Of a DNA stretch of 29,591 bases, positions 10,114 through 19,464 are shown piece by piece. This DNA comes from Hygrocybe punicea (lineage: Eukaryota; Basidiomycota; Agaricomycetes; Agaricales; Hygrophoraceae): contig CAUVYJ010000011.1 of NCBI GenBank assembly GCA_963556145.1, positions 1 through 29,591 on the forward strand, in the 5' to 3' direction. How positions within the stretch are numbered: the first letter of the stretch is position 1; each line of letters starts with the position of its first letter. A program made the translations under genes and the position numbers. Under the pieces are notes generated by a model that searched no databases, had not been told where the DNA came from, and saw only the letters and a list, made by a program, of their open reading frames with translations.

Positions 10114-10509
10114 CGAAACGACTGCATCTACTGAATGTTTAAACCAGAACTTTTATGGGGGACTTTATTCATATGAAAGTTGTGTTTGTAAACTGTCTTT
10201 GATAATTAGAACAATGTATTTGCAATTTAAATACCAAAAGACCAAAAACAATCCCCCCCTACTCCGAGTTTTTGCTTACTTTGTACCCTAGGGCTTGTAC
10301 CCTTACATACCCTTGGCTACAACATAAAAACTTCAACACATCTCTTAGTTTTGAGTCTACAATGTTATAGGCAACATTGAAGAGTACCTTCTAATGTATA
10401 ATTTCCCTCAATAAGTCATGGTCAAATTCCCAAATGTCAAGTCACCATATTTGCAATGACTTTGACTTGGCCAAAACCCTTGACATACCCTTTTCCATCC
10501 CTACTCACA
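10114..10509. other. Non-coding stretch upstream of the LINE remnant
   Basis: AT-rich sequence with no supported gene. CTTACATACCCTTGG (about 10301) and CTTGACATACCCTTTT (about 10478) form a weak direct repeat, perhaps the ends of an old element. The expected LINE target duplication (a match to the sequence right after the poly-A at 17247) was not found here, so the true 5' junction of the LINE is unresolved. Confidence 0.35.
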
Positions 10510-10657
10510 GAAAAAGAACATAACCCGGCCTAGTATGGAACTGCAAGGCACCATAATAAAGCCGACGTCATTCCACCATTTTCTGGGGGTACTCTTTGAT
10601 CAAGAGCTAAGATGGAAAGAACACCATAAAAAGGTGATCGTCAATGGAGGGACATCC

Positions 10658-11361
10658 ACAGCGCTTAGAACGAGTTCTAGACCTAAATCCTAGTGAAAAT
10701 GTGATATGCCGAGTTGCCGAGCCAGAACGCTGGTCCATCAATGGTCCTTGAGTGATCGGTGAACCGTTTCCAAACCTTAGTCTACAGAGGGTTATCTACC
10801 ACCCCCTTCAGAATAAAAATCCGTTGTAAACTACATTTTAAGCTCAGATGTCCGATTTTGGTCCCGATTGGTCCCGATTTTGCCTGGCTATCCCCCTGCC
10901 TTTTTTCCGCATGTGCGCTCGTCGTCGACATCCCTCCCTGCCTCCTCCCTGCCACCTCAAACAGGTTCAAGCGACATCGCGTACCTTACCGTTATGGGCG
11001 CCCTCATTTAAGACCTCTCCATTAGCGCCTCCAGGGGCTATATTAATGCCCAAGACATGTCTCATTCTCCCTATCCCACTTCTTCTCACTCACTCACTCA
11101 CTCGTCTCACTCGCTCACTCACTTGCTCTCTCATTCACTCTCGTTTTATACAAGCTATTGCCTGTTGGTGATTAAATGTACTCTCCTCGTCATCTTCTTC
11201 AGCCATGAGAAGCGCAAAGAACTCGTCATACATGGTGGGAAAATCTGGTCTAGTATTTGGCCTACGGTTAACGAACCTGCATTAACCTAGACCTAGATGT
11301 ATTTTTTAAACCCCGAAAGGGTTGTATCTAGGTTATGGTCTGAGATTTGAGCTGCGGATGT
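10658..11361. mobile_element. 704-bp unclassified insertion in the LINE
   Basis: ACATCC occurs on both sides (10652-10657 and 11362-11367), and removing 10658-11361 with one ACATCC restores the LINE frame. Alternatively the element includes the first ACATCC and has 11-bp terminal inverted repeats ACATCC(A/G)CAGC with no target duplication. The two readings cannot be separated by eye. The interior has no domain-bearing ORF; it holds a (CACT)n-like tract at about 11086-11140 and tandem GGTCCCGATT(G/T) words near 10858-10880. It is probably a non-autonomous DNA element. Confidence 0.65.
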
Positions 11362-11461
11362 ACATCCAATGCTACCAAATGGACGCTGATGCTCCGCAGG
11401 ATCTCTAGAACTCAAGGCAGACTCTCAGCAAAGCTGCTGAAATGGCTCTACACTGCTGTAG

Positions 11462-14400
11462 TAGGGTATAACACGGGTAACCCCTGGGTCACTTTTTAGA
11501 ACACCGGACCTGAACCCTTTGAAACCGCACCCGGAACGGGTCTCAACCCAAACCTTACCCATTTAGCATGGGTTCTCAAGGTAACCGGTTCCAATTCGGT
11601 AACAACATCAAACTCGGTAACCGCAGACATTACCACAGGTTTTCATTGCAAGATGGGGGGTGGGACAATATATCTATGCTATGGGGGCTTCTTCGGTCTC
11701 TTCAACATCAGACTCAGCCCGTTTCCTCTTCTTCTCCCTGACTGCTGCCAGTAGATCCACCATCTCCACAAGGCCTTTGCGGCACCAGTCGCCGAGGCAG
11801 AGGTTAGCATGAATGGATGCAGGGGTGAGTCGGTTTCGTGTGAAATTGAGAAGACCACGACCCTGTGAAAAAACTCGCTCAACCGCCATTGATGTGGCAG
11901 GGGTGCTGAGATAGTCGAGAGCCATCCTAGATAAGTTAGGATAAATGAAATGATTGTCATACCACCATGCAAGTGGGTCTTTGACATTCTCAACCGGATG
12001 ATGCAAGTATTCCTCATACTCATCCCGAGCCCTTGCGACATTCTTAACAGAGATATTGCTGAAATCGTTATCACCGCCAGAGCCCTGACATCTTCACACA
12101 TTAGCCTTGACCGATAAAATGGTGACAAACATACATCACCAGTCTCGGATGCCGAATTGGGATCACCAATGTTCTTCAAATAATTGCGGTTGAACTCGTC
12201 TCGAACTAAGTTTTTGGCAGTCTCGATCCACTCCTCCTCCCACTCTTGCTGACGGAAATACTCGAGCTTTAGACCAGGATGAAGCACTGAGAAGGAAATT
12301 GTAGTTAGCAGTAAAGAAACAGGCCAAACACTCACCCATAGAGATCCTGTAGACGCTGGAAAGATCTGTGAGAGAGTAGTACTGATTGATCTTCTTGCGA
12401 GCCAACTTCATGGCAGCGAGGATTGCCAGATGGTATGTTTTCCCCGTGTGTGCATTGAGATTACTTTCGAGCATGTCTATGGCCGGAATCACAGCAGCAA
12501 CGCTAGCTACATCACTTGAGAAGAATATTGTCGCCTTTTTGTAAAGCTGTATACCATTAGAGTACATCGCTACATAGATAAGATAAATGCCTCACCTCGA
12601 GGATGGCCACGAGATCCTGAATGATTGCCCAATCATCATCCACAAGCTCATATTTGCGCAGCTTAAGTGCCTTGTCGGCAGTGATAGCATCAATGGCAAT
12701 GCGATACCTCAGGGCAAAGCACATCATATCATACGTTGAGTTCCAGCGTGTGACGACATCACGTGGAATGAGATTGGGTTTGAGCCCTTTGGTGGTGCAG
12801 ATGGATCGCCAGGCCGGAAGAGCGATGGTAGTTGAATGAATGATAGCGAAGGACAGGTTCCGGATCTGCTAGGCGTTAATAATGTCCTTGTTGGAAATGC
12901 AGGTAACATACCTTGGTAACGGTTTCACGGACTGCAGCCGTGTCCTCTAACAACTGTTCACGCTCACGCTCAGTCAATTCCTGCAACTCATCCACCCCAT
13001 CATCATCATCGTCTTCACGGATTTCATCAGATTCTCCTTCCTGGTCCTCATTCATGGCTGTGTAGACATCAAGAACATCAACATCTTCACCCTCCTCATC
13101 AGAAGCCAGAGGCGATGCGGAACCCAGGCCCACGTTGAAAGGTTTGATGAGTGTTTTGGCCGAAAGTTGCACTGTATGGTTAAAACAGTGAACTCAATTG
13201 TACTCCTCGAAAGAGTTGGCTTTGGCAGCAAGACAGGTGGTCTGCTTGTCATTGCAGGAGGCATTGTCGCCATTGAATGTCAGGATCTAGCAATGATAAA
13301 TCAGCGGGTTAGCAGAAAGTTCATATATTGCTCGTACTTTGTTCTCCAACCCAAAACGAACCAACATATTGTGGAATTCCCATGCCAATGTTGCTCCAGT
13401 GTGAGACTGAGTCAGGCACCTTAATGGTGTCCAACAGAAATCCGAGCATGTGGCCTTGATGCTCAAGGTGGACAGTCCACGCAACAAAAGCACGGTGATT
13501 CGGTGACGTCCAGGCATCAGTGGCAAAATGCAAGCGTCCAGGGTGGTCCTGTTTGAGAAATTCGTGAGCTGCGATATGTCTGAATGGATGTTTTACCTGT
13601 AGTAATTTGGCAACGCGATCTTTGCACCTCTTGAAAGCAGCCTTGACATTGCATGTGACAGTGATCGGTGAGGGAAGCTCGAGCTTGGGTTGACCAGCCA
13701 TAAGGAGTTCCTGGAGTTCAGGGTCGTTCACGATGTTTGCAGGATGCCTGCTCTCCGTGACCCACTTGACGAGATGAGCACTAAAGAGGAAATTGTTAGA
13801 TACCCATATGCCACAAATATAACGTACCGTGCTTCCGCATTCGTGTGAGAGCGATGAGAGACGTTCACAGGCTTCTGGCCTTGTCTGGCAAACGAGGCGA
13901 AGATGGAACCGTTCGAGGAAGTTTCCTTTGCACCCAGAGTGGAAACATTCTGGACAGCCTCTAGACCCCAGCACCTTTCGGCGTGATGTCTGAGGTTTCT
14001 GGTGGAGGACTTGTCCTTCTTGTCCTGATAACGCCGTATGCCTCCATCACCTTTACAGACCCAGGCTGCACAGCGGAACCAATGGTAGAGACGTTTATGG
14101 TCATCGTATTTGATGGTGACATCGGTTTTGAAGAATTGATAGATTGGCGAGCGCCATGTTAGTTTTGCTTTAGCTGAATCCGAAGCTCGTAAGACTCTAA
14201 TCAGCAGAAGGTGAGCACTTACCGAGTTCTTCTTCCAGGCTATCGGGCTTCTCACTGTCAGACTTTTCAGTATAGGAATCGACCTCAATCGGATCATCGG
14301 GAGGCTGGGATGTGGTAGACAAGATCGAGTGAGTTGAGGGAGTCTTGTGAAGCGAAGTAGTAGTAATGCTCTTTTGAGCGCGTTTAGCAGACATGGATTT

Positions 14401-14830
14401 GGAAGGGGTCTTTTTTGTGGTGGGCATGGTGGGTAAGAGATATGGGAGACAGGTTATAGAGAAAAAGGAGGAGACTTTAGATGCACAGAGATTGGACTGA
14501 TCCACAGATCAAAAAAAATACTGCCCGATGGATCCATGAGTGTGTTGCAACGACTAACAACATCGAAGCGAATACTGAATGGGATTTGCAGACGGGATTT
14601 CAAGAAGTGGGAGGGCAGCATGGTCGACGATGCTGAATGAATTGGACCCATCAACAGAGAGCAATGAAACATGGGGAATTGTCGAAGTCAGGCATGGGAA
14701 CCCGTGAAACCCGGAGAACCGCGATTTCGGGTACAGTATTGCCTGGGTGCCAAATCGGCAACCTATGCCCGGAACCACGGCACCCGTTATAGGGAACCCT
14801 CGGGTAAACCCGAACCCATGTTATACCCTA
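11462..14830 (-). mobile_element. hAT DNA transposon, 3369 bp, with 8-bp target duplication
   Basis: The element starts TAGGGTATAACACGGG and ends with the inverted CCCATGTTATACCCTA; the first 11 bp of the inverted ends match exactly. It is flanked by a perfect 8-bp duplication TGCTGTAG at 11454-11461 and 14831-14838, the hallmark of hAT elements. It carries one transposase gene on the minus strand. About 210 bp (11462-11673) and 400 bp (14428-14830) at the two ends are non-coding and contain repeated ACCC/GGGT words that may be transposase-binding sites. It inserted into the LINE, so it is younger than the LINE. Confidence 0.95.
11674..14427 (-). pseudogene. hAT transposase with BED-type zinc finger, inactivated
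   Basis: ATG at 14427-14425; stop at 11674-11676. Exons as read: 14427-14223, 14185-13828, 13780-13597, 13548-13338, 13286-12912, 12868-12596, 12546-12336, 12286-12135 and 12084-11674. The N-terminus is Ser/Thr/Lys-rich. A BED-like finger (FRCAAWVCKG...LRHHAERCW) lies near residues 100-135, followed by HLVKWVTESRHPANIVND and HFATDAWTSPNHRAFVAW (first catalytic Asp region). Next come TFNGDNASCNDKQT and CFNHTVQLSAKTL, and the C-terminal dimerisation domain (DPLAWWYDNH...LDYLSTPATSMAVERVFSQG...LTPASI...LCLGDWC). Two lesions: a net +1 frameshift near 13400, just after IKVPDS, and an in-frame TGA at 13194-13196 before VHCFNH (CGA to TGA fits). It ends in a Lys/Arg-rich tail. The first intron (37 bp) is short, so that boundary is uncertain. 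Confidence 0.9.
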
Positions 14831-15603
14831 TGCTGTAGCAATCCCCAAGATGTCCTATGCAGCCAACGTGTGGTACACCCCGTTACACACAGTTGAAGGC
14901 TCAAACAAGAGGAGAGGGTCAGTGGGACTGACTAGGAGTCTGGAAAGGATCCAGAGGATGGCAGCGGTGCCCATCTTGGGAGCCTTGACTCAGAGGACTG
15001 CGCCCAATGACCTGGTGCTTTTGCACGTGGGTTTACTACCTATGGAACTAACTTTACACAGAATCTGTCACCAGGTGGCTGTGAGAATGGTGACACTTCT
15101 GGTTAAACACCCCCTTTACAGGCCGCTTAGAACATGCACAAGGCATTACATGATGCGACACAGATCCCCTTTACATGTCCTTACCCACATATACAGGATC
15201 AAGCCTGACGACATAGAGCTGATTGCCGCGAAAACAGCATGCAAAAACGAACTCACACCCTTTGAGGTCAATGTCGACACTACTGGAGAAGACTCCATAA
15301 GGCGCTGTGACAAAGACCACTCCAACATTAAGGTGTACACAGATGGGTCAAACATAGATGGTGGAGTAGGAGCCGCGGTGGTACTTTACAGGACAGGACA
15401 CGCAGCACCCAAAATCCTTCGCTACTACTTAGGCTCAAACCAGAGACACATGATGCCAGAGGCTGAGATAGTTGGGACGATGTTAGTGCTAAGGCTGATT
15501 GAAAGAGAGAAGTCCCCCACCTACATCTCCATCTACATAGACAGTCAAGCCATGTTACTGATGGTGGCTACCCCCAGACAGAAACCCAACCAGCACCTTA
15601 TAC

Positions 15604-16226
15604 TAGAACTACACTGTGACGGCGAGTTCGGGTGTAGATCCGGAATGGGAATCTACTAGAAAGGGTGATCTGCTAGAAAGAGATCAGAGGAGTGAAGTGT
15701 TTCTATGTAGTCTAATCAATCCAACCCGAATCCGGGGGTTCCGGATCAGAGGTGAAGTGTGGGGGAAGGGAGTACGAAGACTAAGAACTGATATGATGAG
15801 AATAGGACTGAAGGGAAGTGATACTATATAATATGATATGAGGGGGAGTAATAATCTACATCTTTGTAGTGTAAAAGTACACCTTTTATACTACTAGAGA
15901 GGGATCCTGTGCTGTGGTAACCAAGTACTACAAGCGAAGGCTGTAAGGTGATAGGAGGAGTGGAGTGGAGGATAGGAGGTGTGGGGCTATATACTAGGAG
16001 ACGGGAAATGAAGATAAATGGTATACAACTATATACGAACTGATTCCGGGTCGTTGGGGACATCGCATCTTGAGTGGGAACGATTCCGGAGGGGGATCCG
16101 GAGCGGAATCGACGGAATCGACCGGAATCGGGCGGAATCGATGGTATATGAAAGGGAAAGGACGGGGACGATGTATGATATGAAGAGGATCCGGGTCCAG
16201 ACGGCCCGGAGCCTCTACAACGCAAG
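15604..16226. mobile_element. 623-bp unclassified insertion inside LINE RNase H, possibly a solo LTR
   Basis: CTTATAC flanks it on both sides (15597-15603 and 16227-16233); removing the insert and one copy restores NQHLIQTLKKR in the LINE RNase H. The ends are not obvious inverted repeats. On the minus strand a TATAAAAGG box lies near 15880-15890. Subterminal GGAATCGACC-type words are clustered at 16080-16145. Size, TATA box and lack of ORF suggest a solo LTR or MITE. A typical LTR would leave a 4-6 bp duplication, so the 7-bp match is unusual. Confidence 0.6.
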
Positions 16227-17851
16227 CTTATACAGACCCTCAAGAAAAGGCCAGGGGGATGGCACATACAAATCATGATCAACTGGATCTCGGCACATAG
16301 CGAAGTACAAGGCAATGAAAAGGCTGACAGGGAGGCAAAGAAGGCCGTGAAGGGTAATAGCAGCAGAAAATTGAGCTTACCCAAATACCTGCAGACACAC
16401 TCACTTCCAGCCAACGCAACTGCAATCAAAGGTCACTACCTCAGGACCCTATCCGAAAAATGGGAAGAAACCTGAAAGAAATCCCCGAGATACCCCAAGC
16501 TAAGCAAAATTGACCCACGTCCGGGCATGAGGGACTACCGAAAAATACAAGATAAGGTTAGCAGGTCTCAGCTCTGTCTACTAATGCAGTTCTGCACAGG
16601 ACACGTCCCACTCAACCACTACCTGCACAGGATCCGCAAGGTCAAGACCAACGTGTGCATGGAATGCGGCGAAGGCATTGAGACTATACATCACTTTATT
16701 TTTGAGTGCAGGGCACACGACGAAGAACATAGAAAACTCAGGGCAGCACTGGGACGAGACACGATGTCGATTCGATTCCTGTTGGCCATTGTGCCAGGAG
16801 TCAAAAAGTTTATGGAGTACGTTAAGAACATAGGACGGTTTTGCTAGCGATATAAAATCCCCCTCCTCCTCCTCCTCTCTCCCCTCCCCTCCCCCACACC
16901 CCCACTCCAAACTGGGAGCTCCGGCGCCACTTTTACTTTTACTTTTCTCCCTTGTCTCGCGCCTCTCCCGTGCAAGCCGGCTCTTGGCTGAGCACTTGCT
17001 AACTTCCAACCACGAAACAAAGTACATGCCAGCTACGAGAGGCCACCACCTCACCAGTTACATGCTGGCATCTAAAACATCACAGGAAGTGATGGACCTC
17101 TGGGGGGCATATGCCCATCAGGGTAGCTAGAGGGACAAGGCAAGGACAGGGTCCTTTATTTAGTTAGATCTCAAGGCTGGGCATGTAAAGTCCGACAAAG
17201 GGCATGCTCTAAGTGACTATAATTTGGACAAAAAAAAAAAAAAAAAGTGACCATCGACAGATGGCTGATTTGGGCACTCATCATCATAATGATCTCCACT
17301 GCAATATCCTTCAGTTCCTTGCCAGGTTTCAGTATTCCACACAACCTGTCGATCAGCCAGTGCTGTCTTTGCAAGAGCACTTCGCTTGCCCTTGCCCACA
17401 AAGCCAATCCCTCGTCATCACCTTCTAACAGTTCTAGTGTTGCCGTAGTTCGGTTCCGAACCTAGCCGAACCCGGTTCAAACCCCGAACAGAACCCGGGG
17501 TTCAGTCTAAGTTCAGCCAAGTGCTGAACCGGACCGCGGGTTCGGTTCAGGGTTTCGAGGCTGGCCGGATTTCCTGAACGGCTCCAAACCGCGTCCAAAC
17601 CGCGAACGCGGATATTTTTAAGGTATTTATTTCATTTGTTTTTCGGATTTCTTTACTTACTTTTTCGCGTTAAACGATATCATGTGACCATTACAGGTTT
17701 CTTCACGCAACAACGCAAGGCCAATGAACGCGACACAATGTCGCGTTCGTGAATACAGGTAAGTCTCGTAAATACTCTTAACTTTACTAATATTATCTGC
17801 CACAGGCAACTTGACCGCGACCACATCGCGAGCACACCACCACGGCACAAC

Positions 17852-18216
17852 ATGGATCCCAACGCCAACGCCAACGGACACGGGACAGCCGTTACACCAC
17901 CACCACCACCACCACCACCAGCAACAGCAACGGCAACGACAACGTCAACAATGACGATGGCAACAACGACGGCGGCAACGGCCAGCAGCAGCAGCAGCAG
18001 CAGCAACGGCGGCAACAGCAGCAGCAGCAGGTGCTGCATCAAGCCATCCAACGCCAAGGAACCTCGCGAACACGAGCTGACGCGTCAACTGACGCGTGGA
18101 CGTCGTTCGCGAGGTGTTCGTGAGGTATTCGGCACCAAGAAGGCGTGGGTGTACGCTCCCATCTCCACGGCGGCTCATCCAATGCCGGCAGCAGCAGCAG
18201 CAACAACAGCAACGGC

Positions 18217-18251
<35 letters not shown>

Positions 18252-18252
18252 T

Positions 18253-18311
<59 letters not shown>

Positions 18312-18312
18312 T

Positions 18313-18363
<51 letters not shown>

Positions 18364-18463
18364 CCGGACGGCTCCCCCACAGCCCAACTACCTCGCGAAG
18401 TGCAGCGCCGTATCGATTGATACGTGCCTGCCATTCGCGAGGAGAATAGAGCTCATGGGGTGA
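17852..18463 (+). CDS. Polyglutamine-rich 203-aa ORF inside the hAT-like element
   Basis: ATG at 17852 (MDPNANANGHGTAV) is 46 bp after a well-formed intron, and the ORF ends with TGA at 18461-18463. Residues run: Pro8 run, Ala/Thr and Ser runs, a short less biased part with SRCCIKPSNAKEPREHELTR and REVFGTKKAWVYAPIS, then 46 Gln with two Leu interruptions, then RRTAPPQPNYLAKCSAVS and a short tail. The less biased parts argue that this frame, not the alternative Ser or Ala frames of the CAG tract, is the meaningful one. No known domain was seen, and translation is unproven. It may be captured host sequence or purely compositional. Confidence 0.4.
18218..18361 (+). repeat. Interrupted CAG microsatellite: 11, 19 and 16 repeats split by TTG
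   Basis: The tract is (CAG)11 TTG (CAG)19 TTG (CAG)16. The two TTG interruptions are exactly 60 bp apart, which suggests part of the tract grew by block duplication rather than only by single-triplet slippage. Smaller CAG/CAA runs lie upstream at 17985-18030 and 18189-18210. Confidence 0.97.
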
Positions 18464-19107
18464 GCCCACCTCGGTTCGGGGTTCAGACCGCGTCTGAACC
18501 CAGACCGAACGCGGTGAGACGGTTCGACGCCGTCTGGGTCCAGGTTTGGCCATGCGCCAAACCGGACCCGAAGTTCAGTTCGCGGTTCCGCCAAAAAGGG
18601 TCGGAACCGGACCGAACTGAACTTCGGCAACACTAAACAGTTCATCCAGCTCTGCCTCCAGGATATCTTCCCAACCATCCTCAACAAAGGCCCCGAGTTC
18701 CTTCTGGTTCGTCACTCTCTTAACCTTATGTGATGCATACATGAGGTACTCTTCCATCATAAGGATGCTCTTGCAATGCGTGCTGAAGTAACATAATAGT
18801 TGTTGAATGATCAATTAGTGTTTTTAACCCTATCCTACATGATATATTGTTGCCAACTCACAATCCTAAGCATCTCACCCTCTTGATCTTTCACCAATAT
18901 ACCCCCATCCATGATGTTCATGATCATGGCTGCTGAATGGTTGTCCATGTCATGGCTGTGCATGATCAATCGTCTGTAGGGTGCCATTCGAATCCGTTAG
19001 GAGTGCCAGCTCCTCTTCCAAGTGCTTGAGAGCTTCCAACCCAATTTCACACAACTTGGGCAGTCCCTCCAAATCTAGTTTATTCTCGGCAAAGATTGCT
19101 TCATCTT

Positions 19108-19464
19108 CACCTGTGATTCCCGACTTCTCCCACGTGTTAGCAGTGGTGACACACCCTATTACCCCTTCTAAGTAGAGGTATATTTTCAGATGTAGGGCCT
19201 CCTTCTATAAACCTGCAATAGCTAAGGGACTTGTAGTATATCTGAGCTCCCTAATACATTGCCATATCAAGCTATTTGGTCACCATTGCACACATCCCAA
19301 TCCGTCACCGCATCACCTGTCAACCGCAGCGCGCTCACTGTTTCCACATTGGGACATGGCCGCCCATTGCTCACTGTTTCCATATTGGGACATGGCCGCC
19401 ACCTTGCGCACTCATCATTGACAACATCAAGCACACCCTTTTTTTTGCCACATAGACACGGCAC
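19108..19464 (+). repeat. Left terminal inverted repeat of the KDZ transposon
   Basis: Matches 28132-28501 in reverse orientation over its length, with scattered substitutions and small gaps. It contains an internal tandem pair of about 36 bp (CACTGTTTCCA(C/T)ATTGGG...CATGGCCGCC) at 19338-19402. Homology ends near AGACACGGCAC at 19464. Confidence 0.88.

Larger units (their letters stand above)
10511..16847 (+). pseudogene. LINE ORF2 fragment: end of RT, RNase H and CCHC knuckle
   Basis: Reading across the insertions gives the post-catalytic RT region (FLGVLFDQELRWKEH, then RTQGRLSAKLLKWLYTAV and PKMSYAANVWYTP, RIQRMAAVPILGALTQRTAPN). A complete-looking RNase H follows: first Asp in VYTDGS (about 15340), Glu in PEAEIVG, second Asp in YIDSQA, and the distal SAHSEVQGNEKADREAK after the 623-bp insert (16290-16340). 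A C-terminal zinc knuckle C-x2-C-x7-H-x5-C (CMECGEGIETIH...FEC) lies near 16660-16712 and the ORF ends at TAG 16845-16847. Decay: TGA at 16473-16475 where this family normally has Trp (TGG to TGA), plus three insertions. The RT catalytic YxDD region is not in the window. It cannot encode an active protein. Confidence 0.85.
10510..17246 (+). mobile_element. LINE (non-LTR retrotransposon) remnant, 5'-truncated, with three nested insertions
   Basis: LINE sequence is present at about 10510-10651, 11362-11461, 14831-15603 and 16227-17246, roughly 2.0 kb in total. The remainder is inserted DNA (10658-11361, 11462-14830 and 15604-16226). At each junction the LINE frame becomes continuous when the insert and one copy of the flanking duplication (ACATCC, TGCTGTAG and CTTATAC respectively) are removed. 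The 3' end has a CT-rich untranslated region (16860-17228) and an A17 tail at 17230-17246, which marks the true 3' terminus and the plus orientation. The 5' part (endonuclease and most of the RT) is absent. The family resembles the RNase H-bearing LINEs common in basidiomycetes; the exact clade was not determined. Confidence 0.85.
17435..18635 (+). mobile_element. Non-autonomous hAT-like element carrying a polyQ ORF, 1201 bp
   Basis: The element begins TAGTGTTGCCGTAGTTCGG and its other end, inverted, begins TAGTGTTGCCGAAGTTCAG. It is flanked by a perfect 8-bp duplication AACAGTTC (17427-17434 and 18636-18643), so it belongs to the hAT type. About 150-bp subterminal regions are full of GGTTC/GAACC words. 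No transposase is present. The interior holds a gene-like arrangement: an intron at 17759-17805 (GTAAGT, CTAAT, CCACAG), then a low-complexity ORF with long CAG runs. It sits inside an exon of the minus-strand gene. Confidence 0.93.

Noticed and set aside
10400..10520. LINE 5' target duplication matching GTGACCATCGACAG after the poly-A
   Set aside because: No match was found near the apparent 5' end, so the LINE 5' junction is left open.
13149..13430. Plus-strand ORF 13167-13424
   Set aside because: Antisense to conserved hAT transposase exons.
17945..18553. Minus-strand ORF with poly-Leu, and poly-Ala/Ser/Cys frames of the CAG tract
   Set aside because: They are antisense or alternative frames of the trinucleotide repeat; the plus frame with less biased flanks is more plausible.
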